Positions 55,519 to 64,000 of a stretch of 64,000 nucleotides of DNA are shown one piece after another (positions within the stretch are counted from its first letter, which is position 1; every line of letters begins with the position of its first letter). The stretch is taken from contig JAUIRK010000885.1 of NCBI GenBank assembly GCA_030549495.1, positions 124,001 to 188,000 on the forward strand, in the 5' to 3' direction. The notes beneath the pieces were generated by a model, which was not told where the DNA came from, searched no databases, and saw only the letters and a program-made list of their open reading frames with translations. The translations under genes were made by a program, and so were the position numbers. Source of the stretch: Nectonema munidae (Eukaryota > Nematomorpha > Nectonematoida > Nectonematidae).

Positions 55519-56240
55519 TGTCTATATTTTTACCGATAAACCTAGACCATTCATACGAGTGTCACTCAAATCCGTTAATATTTGGTTTAATTCTCGTAAT
55601 TCTAACTCTTTGAGTAGATCACAGTGACGTTACTTCAGAAAGGTTTGTTGTCGCAGTTCGAAGAAGTGGGTTAAAACTCCTTCTCATGAGAGCCAGCGGA
55701 CTTCTGTGTGGAAAAGTAAAACTATGCTCACTTCCAAGATCTTTACAAAGCAGGGCCGTATCAAGGGGGAGGGCAATTGCCCCGGGGCGCCATTTCATTT
55801 TCCTGAGAAAAAAGTTCTCGATTGTGTTAATTTTGACGAAGTCATCGATAATTTTGCTGCTGCTAAAACACGAAAAATGAACATCTAATGAAGATTGTCT
55901 TCGATTCAGTCAGTATATATCTAAATTATGTGGCTTAATAAAAATGTGAGCATTTTTTCCAAACTTTTTAAGCCAGAATGGGGTGCGGATGAGTGAGAAA
56001 GGAAAGAGCAAGATGTGAGGGGCTCCATTCATTGACTGCAATTCTAAACATCGGTAGTCTCGTCTAACTGGAGGAAGATTTTCGAGGGACTAGCCTTCAT
56101 ATGCGAGATAACTTCTTCCAAAATATATAAACTCAAATCAGAAAGTTGGCTGTGAGTAACATTATTTAATATCAGCACCAATTTAAGCTTCTTCATTTAG
56201 TATAAAAATATGGGATGTTGGGTTTTCCATGTCATAAATA

Positions 56241-56480
56241 ATAATTTGAAAAAGAAAAAATTTTGAGTTTAAGGAAATTTTTTTTATTGAAAATACAATT
56301 AATTTCGGATTCTGCCTAAAACCGTTATCAAGTCTATATAAAAAAGTAAATGAAGTAATGAAAAAGTAAATTTACTTTTTTATATAGACTTGATAACGGT
56401 TTTAGGCAGAATCCGAAATTAATTGTATTTTCAATAAAAAAATTTTCCTTAAACTTAAAATTTTTTCTTTTTCAAATTAT
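56241..56480. repeat. Near-perfect palindrome, 110-bp arms
   Basis: 56241-56350 and 56371-56480 are reverse complements with only one or two differences, separated by a 20-bp spacer (itself containing aaaagtaaa repeats). The RNA would form a very long hairpin. It lies within the dead hAT and splits its transposase, so it is a later foldback-type insertion or an inverted duplication. Confidence 0.9.
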
Positions 56481-57108
56481 TCTTCATTTAGGAGAATAGT
56501 TCTTGCCATTTCTAATGCACATGTTTTGATAAACTCTTCTGCAATAGTATGAGGTTTCATAAACTTTGCTACTTTAAATCTTACTTGGTATGAAGCCGTC
56601 AGCAGTGATTTTTCAACAGATACAAAATCTATTTTCAAAGAATTGTTCAAGAATCAAAACGGGCTCTTTTGGCTCGCAAAGATTTTTGATCTTAACTCAC
56701 ATCATTGGCTCCGCCGTGTCGATTGTCGAAGTGTTCTCTTAGCTTAGATAGCTTCAAATGTGCGTTGGATGAAACAGTTTCACAGAGCATGCACTGAGAC
56801 CTTTGCAAGTGAAACCAAAACGAAGGTAGTCATCAGTCATCAAAAAAGTTGCAGGAAAGTAATAAATAGATTAATTTCCCGTCATTAAATCGTGGGCTTC
56901 TCACATCCCCAGAAGGTACAAGCACCTGTGGTTGGGAATCCCTGATTTAAATGAATGTCTCATATATATACTTAACGTAGTATCTTCATATAAAGTGTAA
57001 AAAAGCTAAACTTTGAGAATGACTTTTAAATTTATTTGTAACATTTATTCTACACCGCATTTGACTTCTATAGTATTTAATCAAATAAATAATACCATAA
57101 ATTTATTC

Positions 57109-57345
57109 TCAAAAATTAATACGTTTATTTTTGACCAAATTTCTATACTTATCCTTCAAATCAACGTTGGTTCGTTTAGGAAATTCATGTATGAACGTAC
57201 TCCAAGCTTTGCCGAAACGCTTCACCAATCCAATCAGCTTTTCTTCATCTTCACATGACCAAAATCCTCCATGTCCTCTATTTTTGTATTTTCGAAATTT
57301 CTTTGAATGCCCATCAAATAATTCGTCGCTAGATTTGCTCCGAGA
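57109..57345 (-). CDS. Terminal exon of a Myb/SANT (telobox-type) DNA-binding protein
   Basis: Preceded on the - strand by a long pyrimidine tract and ctttag, phase 0, 78 codons then TGA (57111-57109). The exon encodes a basic linker and then a single Myb repeat: FWSCEDEEKLIGLVKRFGKAW and FPKRTNVDLKDKYRNLVK. The VDLKDKYRNL sequence in the recognition helix is the telobox signature found in telomeric-repeat-binding Myb proteins (compare TRF and plant TRB). A C-terminal single Myb domain is the TRF architecture. This suggests, but does not prove, a telomere-binding or related transcription factor. An AATAAA follows the stop at once (57107-57102). Confidence 0.75.
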   Translation of the reverse strand, partial: SRSKSSDELFDGHSKKFRKYKNRGHGGFWSCEDEEKLIGLVKRFGKAWSTFIHEFPKRTNVDLKDKYRNLVKNKRINF

Positions 57346-58094
57346 CTAAAGTTTAAGAAAAAAAACAATAACGCCGGTTGTATAAGTTTTATAATATCAG
57401 AAATTATGTTTTCAACGAACCGTAAATTAAGACTTTTTACCATTTCCAAAGGAACATTTTGCGATACTACAAAATTTTAACGAGAATTTTCCGATACTAT
57501 TATTTTCAAACTAAAATAATAAATAGGAATTTAAACACCTAGATGACCTTTTCCACACACTGTTGCTAGTGTGTGTAGATAAGTTGTACTTTTGACCTTC
57601 GAGCAGTCGACCAGGTCAACTCTTGGAGCTCTAATTAACCGTACACTGACTGTGGTTGGGGGAAGGAAGGCCATCCGGCCGCAAAATCTTTGATCCATAT
57701 ATTTTCATGACTGACATCATGAAAGTTTTTCTTGGACACGTCGCTGCAAGAAATACTTAGAGACGTCTTTGCAGAAAACTGGTCGACTCTGGCTTGCTGG
57801 GATGAGGACCAGGCTCTCACGGTCAAATGGAAGATGATCTACTAACACATCCTGGGGTTCAAAAATTGGCCAGGTTAATGACATTGACAGGCTTAAGTAA
57901 AAATTTTTATAAAATATAATATAGCTTTCTGTTCCCCATAAAAAAGTTTTTCGGTTCCCCAATAATTATCAATTTTTTTAATTTTATATCATTTAAGGAC
58001 TTGCGTGGCTTGTGAGTAGACTTTCCATAGTACTTTACTTGTTTTACGGTTGAGTTTCATATATAAATTCTTTAAAAAAAAAATTTTTAATTAT
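57346..58094. other. Intron of the Myb gene; unassigned repeat
   Basis: 57580-57860 is GC-richer with short open frames on the - strand (one reads RVDQFSAKTSLSIS) but no family resemblance; probably a repeat. Confidence 0.35.
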
Positions 58095-58470
58095 AAAAAA
58101 AGAGTACATTTTGAGTTGTGTTAAACTCTTTAGGAAATAGAGAAATAATATCCATAACTTTTTGAGAAGAATGTTTAGCAGTTTTTGGAATCTTAACATA
58201 TCCAATAAACAGCCACTATATCTTATTTGATTTCATTTGGTCAAACGCAGATATAACTTTGATAGTTACGCCTTCAATTTGACCTTCAACTTTCTCAGCG
58301 ACTTCCAAAGTTTTCAGCTTATTTTCTTTGTTGAAAATACTTTTAGCATAATTTTTCCATATACTTAATTTATCCGCCACTTTACTTTTACCTTTCTTAG
58401 CTGTTTCTAATAAGTTTTCTTTAATTTTATCTAGATTACTTCCTCCTTTGTTTTTAAAAACATTAGCTTT
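58095..58470 (-). pseudogene. Degraded unassigned coding segment
   Basis: A continuous - strand frame of about 120 codons broken by one stop (near 58215). It is Lys/Glu-rich at the start (NLDKIKENLLETAKKGKSK) and contains VAEKVEGQIEGVTIKV. Composition is clearly protein-like against the AT-rich background. The family is unknown; it may belong to a mobile element in the Myb-gene intron. Confidence 0.4.
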
Positions 58471-58554
58471 TTTTTAAATCTATTTATAAAGCTAGTTGAA
58501 AAATTAATAACCCCTTGGACAAGGAGCAGATAAAAATTTTTTTTAAAGTAGCTT

Positions 58555-58680
58555 AGTATTCATGGAACAAATCTATTACTATTCTTTGCAATAAAAATGA
58601 AAAATAAGATAAACGATTATTTTTTATCTAAGAAAAATTTATATATATAAAGGTATATTCTCGTAGAAGTAAAATTCTGA
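58555..58680. repeat. Dispersed repeat, mate of 28995-29115
   Basis: Direct-orientation match to 28995-29115 with scattered substitutions. Confidence 0.65.
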
Positions 58681-58939
58681 CTCCTCTTTTTAAGTTTTGA
58701 TTCTACGCAAGTAAATTGGATTAGTGTGATCTACTGTTTTCAAATTTTAAATTTATATTTTTCGGTCATAATAGCGCTTTAGATTTCTTGGTTCATTAAA
58801 ATTTGAGAGAAATACTAATATTGAACTTTGTATTAAGCAATAAAAACAGAATAAACTAATTAAGAATAATTATCAAATTACTGCCCGGAGCGAGTCATAG
58901 GAATAACATTTATGCTATTACCTGCTCCGGCTCTATGCT

Positions 58940-61167
58940 TGAAAACCCCCTATATCCGCTAGAGATCGGTTCCGCTATTGTTCGCGGATATGTGACGCAT
59001 GCTTATAATTACTTTTTAAAACGGTATTTCTCTACAAACCACTTATTCTTTATATGTATTTAATGTAAACCAAAGTAAAGGTAGGTGAGATTATAATTAA
59101 ACTATTAATTAAAAGAAAGTAATAATAAAACTTTAAAAATGCTCATTTCTTCTTATAACATTATTTTAGATTGGTACAAAACATTGTAATTGACAACTGA
59201 GATCACAATATTTTCATGTCTTTTAACTTGTCTCTATAAACTGCTACAACTGATTCTAATGCATTTTTGACTTTAGTTGATCGATTCATTTCAAGGTCTC
59301 ATTCATCAATAACTGATTGAATATTCTTCACCATTCTCATCAACTCAGCTAAACGCTCTAATGTCAGCTTACATTTTTGATTATGTTCTTCTTCATTGTC
59401 TGATTACTCTTTTTTATGTGTTGTTTCTTCTGTCAACTTTAACAATTCTTCTCCATTAAGTGGAGCATCATGCTCATCAATGAAAGCATCGGATTCTTCA
59501 ACAGTTACGTTATTTGAGACATCTCTATCTAAATATTTAACAAGTCTAATGGACTTAGTTTTTGCCTCATTTTTAATATTTTTAGGAGAAAAAACACTGT
59601 AATCATTACTAGCTTGAGGCCAACATTTATCCAACAAGCATTAATTGTTTCAGATTTAATCAGTCCTAATGCTATTTCAATGATTTGAATACAATGGTAA
59701 ATTCTTTCAAATATTTTTTTGACAAAAATTATCCTTTTCATCCATCATCCTCACAACATCGTTCAAATAAATTTTAGAATAAGTTGATTTGAGACCTAGA
59801 ATTACCCCGTGATCCAAAGGTTGAATTAATGAAATAGTGTTATGAGGAAAGTATTCAACTTGAACCTCATCACAAACAAAATCAAAATACACTGAAGTTA
59901 TCCATCAGCAAAAGAACTTTAAAAGGGATATATTTATTTTGCAAGTAATCTTGACACTAGACCAGAAACAATGCTTAAACCATTCTTTTGACAATGTTTT
60001 TGTAATCCAGGCTTTTTTTATTATACATCCAATATACAGGTAAATTCCTTATATTTTTATTTCTAAAAGCTCTAAGATTAGCAGATTGTAATCCGATCTT
60101 TTATAGCCAAAGCTATATCCAAAAGCTTTAGCTTCATTCTTTGTTCAGGAATATATCCTTTCATTTCAATTATTTTTTGTAATTGTTCAGGATAAGTTTT
60201 TACCGCAGCAACGTCTGTTGATTTTAATTTACCATGAAAAGCCAAAGAACGGAGATGAAATCTTTTTTGATAACGATCAAACCATCCTTTGCTTGCTTGA
60301 AATTTTTTAAAAATCGCTGATGTAGAGGTTATCAACGTTTTGATTTATGAATCCTCTGTTGCAATTGTTTCATAAATTAGCTTTCTCTCGTATAATATTA
60401 TTATCCAGAAAAACATTTTTCTTTCTTGCGTCTACTATCCACAAAGTTAAAGCAGATTCCATTCTAATTAAGGTTCTATCACGAACAGACTTGTTTGTTT
60501 TGACCAGGTTATTAACACTTGTTGCAAAAATTTCTCAAATATTTTTTTTACAAGTATAAATTGATCGAATCTTGATCTCAACACCAAAATGACGAGCAAC
60601 AGCGATTTTTCTCTGCCCTTGCTTTAACATGTCAAGCACTTTCACCTTTTCTTCAAGATTCATCACAATAGATTTACGCGTTTAGTTACACTACCAAAAG
60701 TCTTTATGCATTTTGGACGTTTGGATGATATTAAATAATTTCAAAAAAATTTGAGGGTTTAAATTGATTAGTTGTAAAAAACAAGCAATAAACTAAAAAC
60801 AGCATACAAATTAAAGGTGTAACTCAAGCAAACAGTTTGAAGTAAGAATGATGACGTAGAAAAGCTACACTAATGTTTTGTAAGCACAATTTAAAAGTAT
60901 TTAGTTTGTCATATCAAAACATTTGACAGCAATAGATCTTGATTTAATTAATTACACATATGCTTTCATTTTTATAGCAACTTTACATTTAATATGAAAA
61001 TAAATTTTGGTATGATGTACAAAAAATTAATTAATGCAATAAAAGCTTAATTCTTGCTTTGCTTTTGATTGATTATAAACAAATAGATGATAAACGTCTC
61101 AAAAAACTTTCAAAAGTGTTTAAAAATTTTCTTGAATGTGGAACCGCGAATATTTGGGGGTTTACTG
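58940..61167 (-). mobile_element. Tigger/pogo-like DNA transposon
   Basis: The right end on the - strand reads cagtaaacccccaaatattcgcgg and is followed on the + strand by ta, the expected TA target. A diverged match (aaccccctatatccgc) at about 58948 may be the other end. The coding remnant at 59230-60720 is Tigger-type. It sits in the last intron of the Myb gene, on the same strand. Confidence 0.65.
59230..60720 (-). pseudogene. Broken Tigger-type transposase
   Basis: In order on the - strand: an HTH segment LEEKVKVLDMLKQGQRKIAVARHFGV (about 60580-60665, quoted in parts) and a CENP-B-type segment ASKGWFDRYQKRFHLRS (60230-60300). Then comes the tail of the DDE domain, VEYFPHNTISLIQPLDHGVI (about 59790-59850), and a C-terminal ALGLIKSETINACW (59620-59680). 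Stops and frameshifts separate them, and the middle of the DDE domain is eroded. Confidence 0.8.
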
Positions 61168-61480
61168 TAGTTGGGTGAGTTAGACCAAGCCTTTTATTGA
61201 AAGCTTGATGCCATCCCTCCTAAGAATTATTGGTACTTCGATAGTCTAATTCAATTTTGTTATAAACATTCCATATTTCAATATCGCCGGCTTAGCTGAA
61301 CGATATCGATCCATGTTATTTCTGTAAATAAATCAACAACGCCACACGGTGGAACAAAAGATAACGCTTGTCCATTAGTCATTTTGTTATTAGACATCCA
61401 GTCCGTTTAACAAAATATATGTATCGCATAATAATGTCTTGATTACACCATCTTAGTTATAATTTAATTATAAATGTTAC

Positions 61481-61728
61481 CATATTGCTTCTCATTTTTG
61501 AAAAAACTGTCGGCAATTCATTAGCATTTTTAATCATGATGATTTTCTTCTTTTTTCTTTCTTGGATCGATGATTTCTTTGTATTCTCTTTAATGAAATC
61601 GGCGTCATCTTCAAAATCTGTAAAGCTACTATTACTAGCGGATTGCGTAAACGCTTTATCATTGAAGTGCTTATTTATCCACTCAAGTGTATCGGAAGAT
61701 ATATTGGCTGGATCTTTTGTACGAACAC
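61481..61728 (-). CDS. Probable penultimate exon of the Myb gene
   Basis: Acceptor tttttctttag, donor gtaaca, both on the - strand. Enters completing a codon with two bases and leaves in phase 0, matching the Myb exon. Encodes TKDPANISSDTLEWINKHF, an acidic Ser-rich stretch (FTDFEDDADF) and a basic KKSSIQERKKKKI. No domain is recognised. Belonging to the same gene is inferred from strand, phase and spacing. Confidence 0.55.
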
Positions 61729-62375
61729 CTAAAGAAAAAATTAAAATATCTTTTATATTTTTAGCCTGAGTGGGCAGAAGCAAAGAAGTCTTTAAAATTC
61801 TAGTAACTAAAACTTTTGTAATTTCTAAATATACTATATGAATAAATTTGGACTTTTAAAATTTAAATAAATTTCTATACATTTTAATATTTTTGATCAT
61901 CTCATATTACTAAAAAATTTATTTTTTATCCACCCTCTCCTCCCTAGCATAGTCTTATTTCTTCTACTTGAAATATAATATTAATTATTTGTTTATTAGT
62001 CTCTTTATTACTGTTTTCAAATGCAACTCATTAGGGAATAACCATTAAAAAGCTAAGTATAATAAATTAAATATTCAAAGATGTTATATCGTATGGCCTA
62101 TACCAACACTTTTGGATTTTTTTTATAAAAAACTATAAAGCAGTAGTTACATTTTCAAGCTGTCAAGCAACCATGATTTAGTAAGGTGAACATGACTTGT
62201 TAACATAAAAATAAATATTTAAAACCAAAACCTGCAGTTCTTTCAAATGAGAAGTCATCACAGATTTTTAGAATTTGAAAAATTATTTTCTCTATTTAAA
62301 ATAGTTTTTCAAGCATCTTCATGAATACTAAGAATATTTTTGCAATTCTAAAACCAATCTATATTATTCTTTAAC

Positions 62376-62500
62376 TTTTATATTCCGCTAAATTAAACAT
62401 TCTCCCAAGTTCTTCTGTAGTAGATGGTATTTTTAGCGAGACGATTAATTTCTCTTTAAGCTTTTTCGTCTCTCGATAGCTGTGTTGATATTTGCGTAAT
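62376..62500 (-). CDS. Possible further upstream exon of the Myb gene
   Basis: Acceptor aagaacag, donor gttaaa (weak). The frame LRKYQHSYRETKKLKEKL ... IPSTTEELGRMFNLAEY is protein-like, and its exit phase fits the exon at 61728. Evidence is compositional and phase-based only. Confidence 0.35.
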
Positions 62501-64000
62501 CTGTTCTTGTCATAATTGTTTCAATTACTGTTCACTGACAATTAAATGGGCCTGACATATATAAAACGAGCATATGATAGGTCTGACCTATAAACAAAAT
62601 ATAAAGGCAGGCGTGAGAGCATTTGGTTTTCCGAAGATAATATCAGTGTGGGAGTATGAATGGTGAAATAACGGATGAGAAAAACATTGGAAAAATGAAT
62701 TAAACTCAATATTGTAGACACTAACACCAAAGAGTCTTCTAGGCCTTTCTGTACGGCTTTCAGAAGGCAAATATTTTTGCACCTTGGAACTCCAAATACT
62801 GGACCAGTTAAACGAATTTTGGTTTTGCCCCATGCACTTTTTAAAGGAAAAATAAATAAGCAAAAAGTGTACACAATAATCTTATATAAATGCTGGTGTA
62901 TGTGTAATGTGTATGTATAATATGAGATTTCTATAGGTTTTTATACAGAAGTACTTCATGCTTTTCAGCAAAGTAATATAGGATATAAAGTTTGTAACAT
63001 TTAAAAATATTTTCTAAAAAATAAATTTTTTGCAAATGTGTTTCTTTGCCCCATTTCAGCCCCCCTTGAAATTTAGCTTTAGCGCGGGCACTGCCTGCAG
63101 TTATCAGTAGTTATGGTGGGATTGCGAGTTGAGAGTTCACTTGACAAAAATATCTTTATAATAGCCTTTAAAAATTATAAAAAATTTTTTTTGAGGATAT
63201 GGATCCCTGATACAAATATATTTTATTCTTACTCTGCGAAACTATACGGATGATTGCATCTCGTATGAGGCGAGAGAAAGGCTGTTATATATACCATTAT
63301 ACACTTTGCTAAATTTGTACTTTAAACTTCACACATATGTTTATCATATATGTAACATATTTACCTCACAAAAGGGGAAAAGACATTTTCTACACCATGA
63401 CCTTTTTCAGAAAAAGATCATTACTATGCTGTCTACGCAAAGCTTACTACTACTTTCGTTGCCTATACAAATGAAAACACACCTAGATTGTATAAGCTTA
63501 TGAAATTGGGGCTTCGTTTTCTTTCAGTTGATATTATTTCTTCAATATTACTCGATTACTAGTATTGTTATTTAAGTTTTCAATATCTTTACATTTATTT
63601 TTACTGAAGTGTTTCAAATTATGGAGGTTTTATCTACTATAAAGAGAAGAAAGTAATATTTTTTTTTATTTGAAAATTTTTATAGCCAAAATTATAAAAA
63701 CATTTTTCCGTTTTTACAGACAAATCACAGGTGTAAAGCTAAGAAGAACATGAAATATATCGTGTCAATAGGTCTTTTGGTTTTAAATGTATTCATATGT
63801 AAAATTGCATATATGAAAGATAGTAATAGACATTTTTATTTTTGAAAAAGGAAATTAAACACAATTATAACAAAATGATCTACGAAAAAATTTTATCAAA
63901 AAAATCAAAGAGGATTCAAGTTCTAATTTTTTTACACCAACACATAAGATATATAGGTCATTTAATTTAAAAGCATCTCCATATTTTTCATGCATTTTTT
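62501..64000. other. Nothing firmly recognised
   Basis: Short frames on the - strand at 62542-62874 have no splice support or family match. 63040-63110 is GC-richer and may be a repeat end (gccccatttcagcccccc). The rest is AT-rich. Confidence 0.4.

Larger units (their letters stand above)
54725..56944 (-). mobile_element. Dead hAT transposon with TIRs
   Basis: Ends read cagtgctttccaaac (54725) and, on the other strand, cagggattcccaacc (56944), imperfect hAT-type TIRs. The flanking 8-mers gtctaaat and atttaaat agree at six of eight bases. Inside on the - strand are ZBED-like transposase pieces: FMKPHTIAEEFIK (about 56530-56570), VCEEFLAHLEVLLTSFRIYFD (about 55430-55500) and a hATC-like end with IVPRFEKLISQK (about 55130-55170). 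Stops, deletions, a gggcaattgcccc-type insertion near 55750-55800 and the palindrome at 56241-56480 break it. Confidence 0.75.

Noticed and set aside
62542-62874. Overlapping - strand ORFs
   Set aside because: No splice signals, no family match, frames overlap each other; not distinguishable from chance.
1-64000. CRISPR arrays, tRNA, rRNA, bacterial operons
   Set aside because: No regularly spaced repeats, no tRNA-like T-loop/anticodon arrangement noticed, and intron-rich eukaryotic organisation throughout.

Overview
The window is an AT-rich, transposon-dense, intron-rich piece of an animal nuclear genome. I infer an arthropod, possibly a copepod. No bacterial gene organisation, CRISPR array, rRNA or tRNA was seen. 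Two host genes can be recognised from protein-level similarity and from splice phases that agree between exons.

Host gene 1 (+ strand, about 6.4-52.0 kb) is the C-terminal two thirds of a ZSWIM8 orthologue (Drosophila Dora, C. elegans EBAX-1). This is the substrate receptor of a cullin-RING ubiquitin ligase that drives target-directed microRNA degradation. Seventeen exons were placed. Their summed length is an exact open frame of about 1,220 codons ending at 51984. The N-terminal SWIM-domain exons were not found and probably lie upstream. Its introns hold a decayed hAT transposase (9.6-11.4 kb), a MULE remnant (15.7-16.8 kb) and other repeats. Host gene 2 (- strand, from about 62.5 kb down to 57.1 kb) ends in a Myb/SANT domain of telobox type. 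Its last intron holds a Tigger/pogo element.

The most interesting region is the last ZSWIM8 intron (32742-51716, about 19 kb). On the - strand, antisense to the host gene, it holds the wreck of a non-segmented negative-strand RNA virus genome in genomic order: a coiled-coil phosphoprotein-like fragment (49.7-49.5 kb), a small unknown ORF (49.2-49.0 kb), a glycoprotein with signal peptide and dibasic cleavage site (48.8-47.6 kb), and a polymerase L gene (37.9-33.3 kb). The L remnant keeps recognisable motif A, motif B, GDNQ and capping-domain signatures. No nucleoprotein is seen between the outer boundary and the coiled-coil ORF. The insertion is bracketed by an exact 15-bp direct repeat that straddles the splice donor of exon 16. 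This is what LINE-type target-primed reverse transcription of a viral RNA with 5' truncation would leave.

Later elements landed inside the viral block. A Ty3/Gypsy retrotransposon (43.67-47.59 kb) cut the glycoprotein. An apparently intact 751-residue transposase-like gene (41.0-43.3 kb) abuts the Gypsy LTR. A repeat (38.1-40.7 kb) lies next to it; it is an inverted copy of the window's left end (about 1-3.7 kb) and itself carries a hAT MITE with 8-bp target duplication and a 558-bp insertion with 9-bp target duplication. Downstream of ZSWIM8 are a dead hAT element with a 110-bp-arm palindrome (54.7-56.9 kb) and the Myb gene.
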